NCBI GenBank assembly: GCA_019038625.1
Contig: JAHOYU010000246.1
Span: forward strand, 1-36,041
Length of the DNA stretch: 36,041 nt
Direction: 5' to 3'
Source of the DNA: Candidatus Latescibacterota bacterium
GTDB lineage: Bacteria > Krumholzibacteriota > Krumholzibacteriia > Krumholzibacteriales > Krumholzibacteriaceae
Part shown: positions 24,401 through 31,292 of the stretch, piece after piece
How positions within the stretch are numbered: the first letter of the stretch is position 1
How the letters are laid out: each line of letters opens with the position of its first letter
Notes under the pieces: generated by a model
The model's database searches: none
The model's input: the letters and a program-made list of their open reading frames with translations, nothing else
Told to the model about the DNA's origin: nothing
Position numbers and translations under genes: made by a program

Positions 24401-25165
24401 GCAAATGAATTCCACTTCCGCGTCAAGAGTCTCGTCGGTAAGCCTGTACTCCGGAATACCGTACCTGAGCATGCCTCCTGAGCGTTCCATCGCCTCATAT
24501 ATAATCGGTTTGTGGCCATTTCTTCCCAGAAACCAGGCCGCCGTCAGACCGGCCGGCCCCGCTCCGATGATCCCCACCGTCTTGCCGGTGGAAGGCTCGC
24601 AGGCAGGCTGACCCTCATAAACACCAGGAGCGTCTGTCACAAATCTTTTAACTGCATTGATACCGACAGGAGAATCAACATCCTGACGCCTGCAGACTAC
24701 TTCACATTTACGGACGCAAACCCTGCCGCATACCGCAGGAAGCGGGTTGGTCTCCCTGATCAGGTCGACTGCCTTCCTGTACTCTCCCATAGCTGAAAGC
24801 GCGATATAGCCCTGGGCGTCGACTCCCGCGGGACACCCCTCCATGCAGGGAGATATGCAATCCGCGTAATGGTTTGAGATCAGAAGTTCAAAAGCAGTTT
24901 TGCGCGACTCCCTGATCCGCTCGTTATTCGTCTCTACTTCCATTCCCTCGGCAATACGCGTCGAACAGGACGGAACGAGATTCCATCTGCCCTTCACTTC
25001 GACGACACAGACGAAACACGAACCATACGGCTCGAGTTCATCGGAGTGACAGAGCGTAGGAATGTCGTCCAGATTGTTTTCCCTCACTACCTCAAGGATA
25101 GTCTTTCCGGGAAACGCCTCGATCTCCTGTCCGTTGATCCTGATTTTTATTTTTTCCACGATCAC
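21473..25165 (-). CDS. NuoG-type ferredoxin / GltD-like flavoprotein / molybdopterin-oxidoreductase-like fusion protein
   Basis: A 1230-residue multi-cofactor subunit. Residues 1-80: plant-type [2Fe-2S] ferredoxin (Cys39, 50, 53, 67). 85-160: NuoG-type and GltD-type cluster region (Cys103, 107, 111; Cys146, 150, 154, 158). 195-510: GltD/NfnB-like flavoprotein with FAD motif GAGPAG (201-206) and NAD(P)H motif GGGNTAMD (331-338). 570-584: extra Cys cluster. 623-633 and 666-676: two [4Fe-4S] motifs. 702-734: the CxxCxxxC...C cluster of FdhF/NuoG proteins. About 740-1215: a molybdopterin-oxidoreductase fold. The region expected to hold the Cys or Sec metal ligand reads NGKESGCLDDSMGL and lacks the usual CHSP motif, so Mo/W catalysis is doubtful. 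No H-cluster motifs are present. GTG 25159 is better spaced from GAGGAG than GTG 25165. With the NuoE/F-like subunits it should form an NAD(P)H/ferredoxin electron-transfer complex. Confidence 0.87.
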   Translation of the reverse strand: MIVEKIKIRINGQEIEAFPGKTILEVVRENNLDDIPTLCHSDELEPYGSCFVCVVEVKGRWNLVPSCSTRIAEGMEVETNNERIRESRKTAFELLISNHYADCISPCMEGCPAGVDAQGYIALSAMGEYRKAVDLIRETNPLPAVCGRVCVRKCEVVCRRQDVDSPVGINAVKRFVTDAPGVYEGQPACEPSTGKTVGIIGAGPAGLTAAWFLGRNGHKPIIYEAMERSGGMLRYGIPEYRLTDETLDAEVEFICRAGAEINYNVRVGTDITIDELRGKHDALFLGAGAWTGKPMWVEGEKETEGVLTGADFLPDKTVTREPVSGTVVVVGGGNTAMDVARTAWRLGADKVIVLYRRTKDEMPADRMEIEDCLEEGIEIMELAAPIGIIAEEGRLKALRCQRMKLGEPDDSGRRRPVPLEGSEFDLPCNLAVPSIGQAPVLNGLTEIDGGKIELTKWDTFVIDNDTCVTNIEGVFAGGDAADDGPTVVIDAIRDGQRAARSIDAWLKGEEIPAKPFAVHKEFWSKPGKAELGDIKESPRHEIHQIDVEERRNSFQEVATGFEYEDNTHECDRCLSCGCVRFDDCDLRIYSEKYGVDMERYKGQVRKHKIDERHPYIIYDPNKCVLCARCVRTCARVLPIAALGLTGRGFKTEMRPAMNDPLVETNCVSCGNCVDSCPTAALTVKYPFPGRASLALEEVLTNCAFCSLACTVKVKKFGGDRYYLTSSGVPGKYLCRYGRFGHELFIKKDRIREAIVRSGSSRTPAAIGDACSGVVDGLKKIAEKYGAGSVGVFISPESTSEEMYLAGRIAREGIGTGNIGSLSILANGKESGCLDDSMGLTASTDDRSCLSRADLIICNNTALESDHLVLASEVIQAVKNGARLIVTNSTLDPADQLLSTLAMDPMRGRSAILWNGIIQRLIDDGYFSADIMASASGADEFLAGRDFPEAKVADQSGVDVSNIGKAAGIISMASHIVVIHSSDRPQDQAPGDLRTFANLVILLRAAGKKADILLPRLLSNSAGLEVSGADPVFAAGRTKDRGETEGAISRSELSKMLEAGDIKGALILGEDPMAWGRTGSWFQNAEFLAVMDWTETETTGMADIVLPGSTFLETEGTRCNFEGRVVNYFKAVEPPSGMTSVEVLREISEAFGIDVSDDISAELGSIVKKQLGDLAAFYWNMGEKRIKSGRVKLSVPEIGTRPSPIALPIVHSEKYRKEIREVGTERFRVRR

Positions 25166-25168
25166 TCC

Positions 25169-26947
25169 TCAACTCTTGTAAACGGCGTCGAAGTTACAGC
25201 TCGAAACACATTTCGCGCACCTCACGCAGATCGAGTTGTCGATGACATGCAGTTTCTTGACCTCGCCGCTGATAGCATCGACCGGGCAATTCTTCGCGCA
25301 GAGCGTACACCCGGTACATTTTTCAGCGTCTATAAAGAAGTCGACCAGCGCGTCGCATCCGCCGGCCGGACATTTCTGAGATTTTATATGAGCCTCGTAT
25401 TCATCGCGGTAGAAACGGATCGTCGAAAGAGCGGGGTTCGGTGCGGACTGACCCAGGCCACAGAGGCTTGCTTCCTTGATCCGTTCGCCCAGTTCGGTCA
25501 GTTTCTCTATATCGCCTTCCCTGCCCTCGCCTTTTGTGATCCTGGTGAGGACCTCGAGCATCCGCAATGTTCCGATCCTGCAGAATGTGCATTTTCCACA
25601 GGATTCGGCCTGTGTGAATTCGAGAAAGAACCTCGCCATCTCCACCATACAGGCAGTGTCGTCAAGCACTACCATTCCGCCGGAACCCATGATGGCCCCC
25701 GTTGCGGGAATCGACTCGAAATCGACCGGTGTATCACTCAGGCTATCGGGGATACATCCTCCTGACGGACCACCCATCTGCACGGCCTTGAACTTTCTTC
25801 CCTCTTTGATGCCGCCGCCGATCTTGAAGACCAGATCTTTTATCGAAGTACCCATGGGGACTTCGGCAAGTCCGCCATGAACGACCTTGCCCGCCAGGGC
25901 GAAGACCTTGGTCCCCCTGCTCTTTTCCGTACCGTACGCGGCATATGCCGGAGCTCCCTGATCTATGATCCAGGGGATGTTGGCGAAAGTCTCGACATTG
26001 TTGTTATTGGTCGGTTTCTTCCAAAGTCCCTTTTCAGCCGGGAAAGGCGGTCTGATCCGCGGCATGCCTCTCTGGCCTTCGATCGAAGCAAACAGAGCGG
26101 TCTCCTCACCACAGACGAAAGCCCCTGCGCCCTGCTTGATCTTAAGATCGAAATCGAAGCCTGACCCGAGGATATTCTTGCCGAGATATCCCTTTTCCCT
26201 GGCAGCGACTATCGCCAGGTCAAGTCTGTGTATGGCCATGGGATACTCGGCCCTGCAATATATGTAACCGAACGAAGCCCCGATGGCCCGTCCGCAGATA
26301 ATCATTCCTTCCAGTACCGAATGAGGATCACCCTCCAGTACCGAGCGGTCCATGAATGCCCCAGGGTCACCTTCGTCAGCATTACAGACCACATATTTCG
26401 TGTCGGAATCATAAGACGCGGCGAACGACCACTTCAATCCGGTCGGAAAACCTGCCCCCCCCCTGCCTCGCAGGCCGGACTCCTTGACTTCCTCGACGAT
26501 CTCTTCGGGAGTCATCTCCAGAAGGGCCTTCCTGATACCGCGATACCCGCCGGACTCTTCGTATTCATCTATCGATTCGGGATCGATCGTGCCACAGTTC
26601 CTCAGTACGATCCTTGTCTGCGCACTGAGAAATTCCGCCTCGCTTCCGGACGGTTCACCCTCACCATCCAGCGAGTAGACTATGTGTTCGTCCAATCGCT
26701 TTCCGTCCCTGACATCTTTTTCGAATATCTCCTCTGCCAACTCGGGAGTGACTCCTCCGTATATCGTTCTCCTGTCACCTTCGCGGACTTCCACAAGTGG
26801 TTCCCTGTAGCACATGCCGATGCAACCGGTCCCGGACAATTCGAAGGATCCGGTATTTTTTGACAATAGCTCGCTGAGACGGTCGTACGTGTTCTGCGCT
26901 CCGGCAGAAAGCCCGCATGTTCCCATCCCGACAATTACTTTTTTCAT
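25169..26947 (-). CDS. NuoF/HydB-like NADH-binding flavoprotein subunit
   Basis: A 592-residue FMN, NADH and Fe-S subunit. From ATG 26947: N-terminal thioredoxin-like [2Fe-2S] domain (GTCG with Cys11; CIGMC with Cys42 and Cys46), then the NuoF core with RGRGGAGFPTGLKW (160-173), CNADEGDPGAFMDRSVLEGD and GAGAFVCGEETAL, an SLBB region, the N3-type [4Fe-4S] ligands Cys450, 453, 456 and 496 (ESCGKCTFC...SLCG), and a C-terminal two-cluster ferredoxin (Cys544-554, 574-584). This is the HydB/HymB layout of bifurcating hydrogenases and formate dehydrogenases rather than the shorter respiratory NuoF. The frame is open to TTG 27001, but ATG 26947 has GGAG upstream and gives a typical MKKVIVGMGTCG start. 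The gene lies between NuoE-like and fusion-protein genes in one operon. Confidence 0.93.
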   Translation of the reverse strand: MKKVIVGMGTCGLSAGAQNTYDRLSELLSKNTGSFELSGTGCIGMCYREPLVEVREGDRRTIYGGVTPELAEEIFEKDVRDGKRLDEHIVYSLDGEGEPSGSEAEFLSAQTRIVLRNCGTIDPESIDEYEESGGYRGIRKALLEMTPEEIVEEVKESGLRGRGGAGFPTGLKWSFAASYDSDTKYVVCNADEGDPGAFMDRSVLEGDPHSVLEGMIICGRAIGASFGYIYCRAEYPMAIHRLDLAIVAAREKGYLGKNILGSGFDFDLKIKQGAGAFVCGEETALFASIEGQRGMPRIRPPFPAEKGLWKKPTNNNNVETFANIPWIIDQGAPAYAAYGTEKSRGTKVFALAGKVVHGGLAEVPMGTSIKDLVFKIGGGIKEGRKFKAVQMGGPSGGCIPDSLSDTPVDFESIPATGAIMGSGGMVVLDDTACMVEMARFFLEFTQAESCGKCTFCRIGTLRMLEVLTRITKGEGREGDIEKLTELGERIKEASLCGLGQSAPNPALSTIRFYRDEYEAHIKSQKCPAGGCDALVDFFIDAEKCTGCTLCAKNCPVDAISGEVKKLHVIDNSICVRCAKCVSSCNFDAVYKS

Positions 26948-27026
26948 CGGAGGACTCCAGTGTTCATTTAGCTCCAGAACTCTATTCCCGATTTCATTCA
27001 ATTACCTGCAAAAGCAGCAATCCCGG

Positions 27027-27542
27027 TCAACCTGCCACGGCAGCATCTCCGCACGCGGCTTTACTGCCGGAGATCTTCACTCTTCTACGGAATGCCCTGA
27101 GAAGTTTTCTCAGAGATGCCGGCGTAAGCTGGCCGTGTGTCTCGTCATCGATCATGATGACCGGAGCCAGCGAACAGCAGCCGATGCAGGCTACCGTGTT
27201 CAGCGTGAACAACCCGTCATCCGTCGTGCCGCCGACCTCTATACCCAGTTCGTCTTCAATAGTCTCTATGATCATCTTCGAACCCGAGACATGACAGGCC
27301 GTGCCAGCGCAGGCCCTGATGACATGTTTACCCATAGGTCGAAGCCTGAACTGACTGTAAAAGGTGATGACGCCGTACACTTCCGATTCAGGGATCCCGG
27401 TGACACCTGCGATATAATTAATCGCTTTTCGAGGTACATAACCGAAATGATCCTGCGCCGACTGAAGCAACGGGATCAATTCCCCCGGAGCCCCGTCATA
27501 GCGCCACAAGCGGTAGCTGAAAGTATCTTCTCTGCCTGCCAT
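27027..27542 (-). CDS. NuoE/HydC-like [2Fe-2S] subunit
   Basis: A 171-residue thioredoxin-fold ferredoxin that partners the NuoF-type flavoprotein. Ligands are Cys78 and Cys83 (ACAGTACHV) and Cys119 and Cys123 (ACIGCCSLAP), in the standard C-x4-C...C-x3-C arrangement. The N-terminal helical domain has the usual LLQSAQDHFGYVP and ITFYSQFRLRP signatures. GGGGGA lies eight bases upstream of the ATG. It is the first structural gene of the NuoE-NuoF-fusion group, preceded by a leader with two hairpins and a Rex-like operator. Confidence 0.94.
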   Translation of the reverse strand: MAGREDTFSYRLWRYDGAPGELIPLLQSAQDHFGYVPRKAINYIAGVTGIPESEVYGVITFYSQFRLRPMGKHVIRACAGTACHVSGSKMIIETIEDELGIEVGGTTDDGLFTLNTVACIGCCSLAPVIMIDDETHGQLTPASLRKLLRAFRRRVKISGSKAACGDAAVAG

Positions 27543-27556
27543 GACAATTCCCCCTT

Positions 27557-27627
27557 CACCGGCATTCGCGCCGGTGTTCGAAGGCCTCTCAAGATACAGG
27601 CTGCCTCACACTGTGGAGAGGCAGCCT
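27557..27627 (-). promoter_or_regulatory. Two leader hairpins before the NuoE-like gene
   Basis: Hairpin 1: CACCGGC (27557-27563) with GCCGGTG (27570-27576), 6-base loop, ending about 14 bases before the start codon. Hairpin 2: AGGCTGCCTC (27598-27607) with GAGGCAGCCT (27618-27627), 10 perfect pairs, 10-base loop. Neither has a T-run in either direction, so they are more likely mRNA-processing or stability elements than terminators. Confidence 0.55.
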
Positions 27628-27645
27628 ATCGAACCCAAGGACTCT

Positions 27646-27663
27646 CTGTAAAAAATTTAACAA
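27646..27663 (-). promoter_or_regulatory. Rex-like operator overlapping a possible promoter
   Basis: The 18 bases CTGTAAA-AAAT-TTAACAA match the Rex consensus TTGTTAA-N4-TTAACAA at 12 of 14 defined positions. Rex is the NADH/NAD+-responsive repressor of many redox genes. On the minus strand the site contains TTTACA, a reasonable -35, with GATAGG about 16 bases on as a poor -10. It lies 104 bases upstream of the NuoE-like start and just beyond the stop codon of the receiver gene. Confidence 0.4.
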
Positions 27664-27666
27664 ACA

Positions 27667-28662
27667 TCAATCTTCTACGAGTTTTATGATCGTCGCCTCA
27701 CGGACTCTGAGGACCCCTTCGATCTCACTCAATTTTTCCATGATCCTGGGCATACGGCCGACTGCTCCGTGCCCCGTTACCATCCCGACAAGCTTGGTGC
27801 CCTCATCGATGACATCGCAGAATACGACGTCGTCGATAAAAAAGACTGTCGTAAAGATCTGCTGTATGGCTTCACTGTCTATATCTACGATGATATAACT
27901 CATCGTTCCCGGTCTCTTCTGCGTGACGGTCGACGTCGTGCCCGACTTGACAGTCTTTGCGTATATTTCTATGAACTCGTCGATGTCACGGTCGAGTTTC
28001 GGCCTCTCGACCCGGGACATGGACAGGACCTCTACATCATCCATCGCCGCGATCCTGTCGAAAACAGTCTGGATCTCGTCCTGCGAACCGGCCTGGGCGA
28101 GAATGATGATATCGAAATCACCCCTGACCGCCTCACAGCTCTGCACGCCTTCCATCTGGTAGAGAGCATTGTATATCTCCATACTTCTGGAAATATCGTC
28201 TATCCTGATCGTCAGATATGCGCTGACCGACTCCTTGATCCTCGATACAGGTTCTTCCTCCCCGGACTCGGGAGCCTTCCCTGTCGATCCGGGTGCCAGC
28301 TTCTCCAGCGCCTCGACCAGATCCGGTATCTCGAAAGGTTTGTCGAGATATCCGGTATTATGCTCGGACAGGGCTGTCGTTTTGAGAGATTCGTCGCCGA
28401 ACCCGGTGATGACCAGTACAGGCAGATCTGGATGCTGGACCTTGATCACCTTCAGGATCTTCAGCCCGTCTATATCAGGCATGAAAATATCGGTTACCAG
28501 ATACTCGTACGCCTGGCCCTTTTCCCTGGCATTCCTTAATTCGTGTATAGCTGAGATGCCATCAGGACACGCAGTCACACTATAATCTTCCTGAGTAAGA
28601 CCGACGGTAAGATTTCGGCGGATTTCAGCTTCATCATCGATTATCAGTACACGACCTTTCAA
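27667..28662 (-). CDS. Response regulator receiver fused to two Lrp/AsnC-type sensor (RAM-like) domains
   Basis: A receiver domain with Asp58 (YLVTDIFMPDIDG), Thr86 and Lys108, numbered from the chosen TTG at 28662, joined by a short acidic linker to two alpha/beta sensor modules of the AsnC_trans_reg type: about 143-220 (SAYLTIRIDD...GDFDIIILAQAGSQDEIQ) and about 250-330 (MSYIIVDIDSEAIQQIF...VGMVTGHGAVGR). Such modules dimerise and bind small ligands, usually amino acids. No helix-turn-helix is present, unlike Lrp proteins. TTG 28662 is chosen because AGGAGG lies six bases upstream and because the product then starts KGRVLIIDDE; the frame extends to 28698 with an ATG at 28686. It lies 124 bases upstream of the NuoE-like gene on the same strand. 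It probably integrates phosphorylation and metabolite sensing. Confidence 0.82.
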   Translation of the reverse strand: MKGRVLIIDDEAEIRRNLTVGLTQEDYSVTACPDGISAIHELRNAREKGQAYEYLVTDIFMPDIDGLKILKVIKVQHPDLPVLVITGFGDESLKTTALSEHNTGYLDKPFEIPDLVEALEKLAPGSTGKAPESGEEEPVSRIKESVSAYLTIRIDDISRSMEIYNALYQMEGVQSCEAVRGDFDIIILAQAGSQDEIQTVFDRIAAMDDVEVLSMSRVERPKLDRDIDEFIEIYAKTVKSGTTSTVTQKRPGTMSYIIVDIDSEAIQQIFTTVFFIDDVVFCDVIDEGTKLVGMVTGHGAVGRMPRIMEKLSEIEGVLRVREATIIKLVED

Positions 28663-28751
28663 GGCAATCCTCCTGTCCTTCCTCATGAGAGAAGACAAAA
28701 AATAGAAACCGGCCGCTTCAATAACTGAAACTACCGTTCTACTTCATACTT

Positions 28752-28780
28752 AAGGTATTATCCTTTTTACATATTGTCAA
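28752..28780 (-). promoter_or_regulatory. Predicted promoter of the redox/signalling block
   Basis: Perfect -35 TTGACA (28775-28780) with a 17-base spacer to TACCTT (28752-28757), a weak -10. The -35 lies inside one arm of a long inverted repeat, which suggests repression by a dimeric regulator. Confidence 0.5.
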
Positions 28781-28812
28781 TAATTTTCGCCAAATCTGAA
28801 AATTACTGACAA
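28774..28812. promoter_or_regulatory. 15-bp inverted repeat, candidate operator
   Basis: TTGTCAATAATTTTC (28774-28788) and GAAAATTACTGACAA (28798-28812) are reverse complements at 14 of 15 positions, separated by 9 bases. There is no T-run after either arm, so a terminator for the upstream beta-propeller gene is unlikely. The overlap with the -35 box of the receiver gene suggests an operator. Confidence 0.6.
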
Positions 28813-28854
28813 CCTCATATTTTACAACAAGATAAACTCAAATAAACCTGCTCC

Positions 28855-31245
28855 TCACCGGTCCTCGAGAATAAATGTCTTCCCCCCCGTAAAGTCGTTT
28901 ATCCACAACCGGTTCCAGCTGTCGACCACTCCACGCGTAAGAGAAAATACAGCATCCCCGAACTGACCTCTCATATAGAACGATACATTCCTCGAATCCA
29001 TTGACGTATCCCCGTACGGGAATGGCTCTTCATGGAGAAGTTCGAATTTCTCCGTGGAAGTATCGAAAAGCATGATCCTGAAAGCGTCCTTACTGTAACT
29101 CGTTATCACCATATCAGTTGAATATTCAAATATATTATCGGGCCTTCCTTCCCAGGGAATCTCCCAGATCCCGTCCTGGCCGGACCGGGAAAGCTTCTCC
29201 CCCTCAGCGCCTGCCAGCCTTAACGTATTATCACCATGACAAATAACATAGATGTTGCCGCGACATCCCTGAAGCCGCAGAGGCTGGCGGCCCGTCTTCA
29301 GATTCCTTGCGCCCCAGGCTGATTTATCCACTATCGTCACATCGTCCGAATCAAAACCCGTCACATATATATTATGTTCATCGAAGGCCAGATCGGTGGC
29401 CGTTATTCCCAGAATGATCCTGTGAACGACCCCGCTACTGTCAGGATCGATCACCTGCAGCACGCTGGGATCCTCGTCCTTTTCCCCCGTCTTGACAAGG
29501 TAGATCAGGTGTTCTCCACTGTCGTACCTCAGTATCCTCTGAGTGATCTCTCTCTCCACATCCTCGCCGAGTCTCAATCGGTCGTTGATATCGAACATCC
29601 TGACCTGATCGCGCATCCTTCCTGCGAACTGTTCCTCTTTTCCCCAGTTGTTCTGGGTGAAATAGAGGATCCCGTCGCGATCCAGCACGATCTCGTGGGC
29701 CTGTCTCGGTATCCTTCTGTCGTAGAATTCGAGAGTCCGCCTGTCGATAGTCATTATTCCGTTCTTCGCGCCCCATATATAGACCGTCGGCCAGTATGAC
29801 TGGTGAGGACCGTACGAAAGATAGATGTCACCTTCAGGACTTTTACAGGCCCTCACCGGATAATCGAAGGGAAGTTCGTGGATATCGAAACTACCGTCCG
29901 GCCTGACCTCGGCAAACCTGTCTTCGGAACCGAACACGAGCACATTACCCCTGCATTCGAGGTCGATAAGATCGATGGGTGCCCAGCCTGTGTATATCTT
30001 TCCGCTTTCTTCTGTCACAGGGTCCAGCCATGTGACGGCAGCCCCGAAGGTCCCGTTCACAGCGCTGGCTCCCTTCGGAAAATACAACCGCCGGCTTCCA
30101 GGATCATAAGCGAGCGTGAACATATGAGGGATGATACCGAGGTCCGTCACCCTCTTAATCAGGCGGCGGCTGGCAAGATCGATCACATCGATCTCTCCAT
30201 AGGCCCAGCTGGCTATATAAAGGATATCATTCTCCAGATCGACGGCACTTCCATCATTACCAAACGCGGGGACCTTTATCTCCGAAAGTGTTCCTCCACT
30301 GCTGAAGTCCACGACATGGACCGAAGCCTGGTTGTCGTAAGGTATGTATACCTCGCCCCGCGATGGATTCCAGATTATGCCGACACCTTCCGTAAAACCG
30401 GGCAATTCGACTATAAGATCGTTCTCGCCGTCCATATCGATCCGGGCCGCTGAAACGACCTCTCTCCCACCGGTCTCTATTACGATATACAGATCATGTC
30501 CGGCCTCATCATACCCGGCCAGATGCCAGCGTCCTCCTGCCGGCAGATCCAGTTCTCTGGACGATTTTTTTCTGCCCTTGCTCCCGGAAAAAAGATAGAC
30601 TGCCGGGTCGAGGCCATCTACAGCTACGATGTCTCCGGTACTGTTGTCAGCTATCACTTTCCTTATCGGAGGGGGCGGAGTCGCGTTCAGATTGATCAAT
30701 GGCTCCTCGCGGTCGAGCCATTTTTTCATCGTCAGCCTGCCCGACGATGCTTTATAGAATCCCAGTTTCCCTGTCTCGCGCCCGGCCAGGAAGACATTTC
30801 CTGTCGCCTCGTCAACGGCGATCGATTCAAACTGGACCTTCGTTTCTACAGTCCTGGCAGCACGCGCCTCAACCCGGACAATATGGAAACAGTTTCTCCC
30901 GATCAGGTATATATCCCCCGTGCGCGAATCCAGTGTCAGAGCTTCCGCCTTGAGGTGTTGAAAGGCCCTGCCGGCAAGAGGAATATTCGTGACTGCTCCA
31001 GTAGAACAGTCTATCACCGATATTGAGGAGCTGAGAGTGTTGACCGAGATCATTCGTCCCCTGGACTCATCGGCCCTCACAAGCATGGGACCTGCTCCGT
31101 TGCAGGCAAACCCCATCCCTGACAGGATGTCCACCTTTCGAACAGAGATTCCCGATTTTTCTGCACTGGCAGCTGACATGAAGGACAAAATGACAACCAT
31201 CAGCAGAACTCCAACGGTCAGAAAATTCTTTCCCGTCATTCTCAT
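28855..31245 (-). CDS. Secreted YVTN/WD40-like double beta-propeller protein
   Basis: A 796-residue exported protein with a signal peptide (1-28, ending SAASA). The rest consists of repeated four-stranded blades of the YVTN/SMP-30-like type, for example LDSRTGDIYLIGRN, VDEATGNVFLAGRE, DLENDILYIASWAYGEIDVI and AFDEHNIYVTGFDSDDVTIV, enough for two propellers. No enzymatic motif is apparent. A GAGGAG site lies just before the first ATG; the ATG two codons later is better spaced from it. It is 47 bases downstream of the outer-membrane barrel gene and on the same strand, so the two are probably cotranscribed. It may be a periplasmic or surface partner of that barrel. A more specific role cannot be given. 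Confidence 0.82.
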   Translation of the reverse strand: MRMTGKNFLTVGVLLMVVILSFMSAASAEKSGISVRKVDILSGMGFACNGAGPMLVRADESRGRMISVNTLSSSISVIDCSTGAVTNIPLAGRAFQHLKAEALTLDSRTGDIYLIGRNCFHIVRVEARAARTVETKVQFESIAVDEATGNVFLAGRETGKLGFYKASSGRLTMKKWLDREEPLINLNATPPPPIRKVIADNSTGDIVAVDGLDPAVYLFSGSKGRKKSSRELDLPAGGRWHLAGYDEAGHDLYIVIETGGREVVSAARIDMDGENDLIVELPGFTEGVGIIWNPSRGEVYIPYDNQASVHVVDFSSGGTLSEIKVPAFGNDGSAVDLENDILYIASWAYGEIDVIDLASRRLIKRVTDLGIIPHMFTLAYDPGSRRLYFPKGASAVNGTFGAAVTWLDPVTEESGKIYTGWAPIDLIDLECRGNVLVFGSEDRFAEVRPDGSFDIHELPFDYPVRACKSPEGDIYLSYGPHQSYWPTVYIWGAKNGIMTIDRRTLEFYDRRIPRQAHEIVLDRDGILYFTQNNWGKEEQFAGRMRDQVRMFDINDRLRLGEDVEREITQRILRYDSGEHLIYLVKTGEKDEDPSVLQVIDPDSSGVVHRIILGITATDLAFDEHNIYVTGFDSDDVTIVDKSAWGARNLKTGRQPLRLQGCRGNIYVICHGDNTLRLAGAEGEKLSRSGQDGIWEIPWEGRPDNIFEYSTDMVITSYSKDAFRIMLFDTSTEKFELLHEEPFPYGDTSMDSRNVSFYMRGQFGDAVFSLTRGVVDSWNRLWINDFTGGKTFILEDR

Positions 31246-31292
31246 ACTCCTCTGTGGATAATGGGAACTCGTTGCCTGAAAGCCGAGCAGAC

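Noticed and set aside
21473-27542. [FeFe]-hydrogenase operon (HydABC)
   Set aside because: NuoE/HydC and NuoF/HydB types are present, but the third subunit lacks the H-cluster motifs (such as TSCCPxW and the MPCxxKxxE type) and has a molybdopterin-like fold instead.
28774-28812. Rho-independent terminator of the beta-propeller gene
   Set aside because: The stem is A+T-rich and neither strand has a T-run after it; overlap with a consensus -35 fits an operator better.
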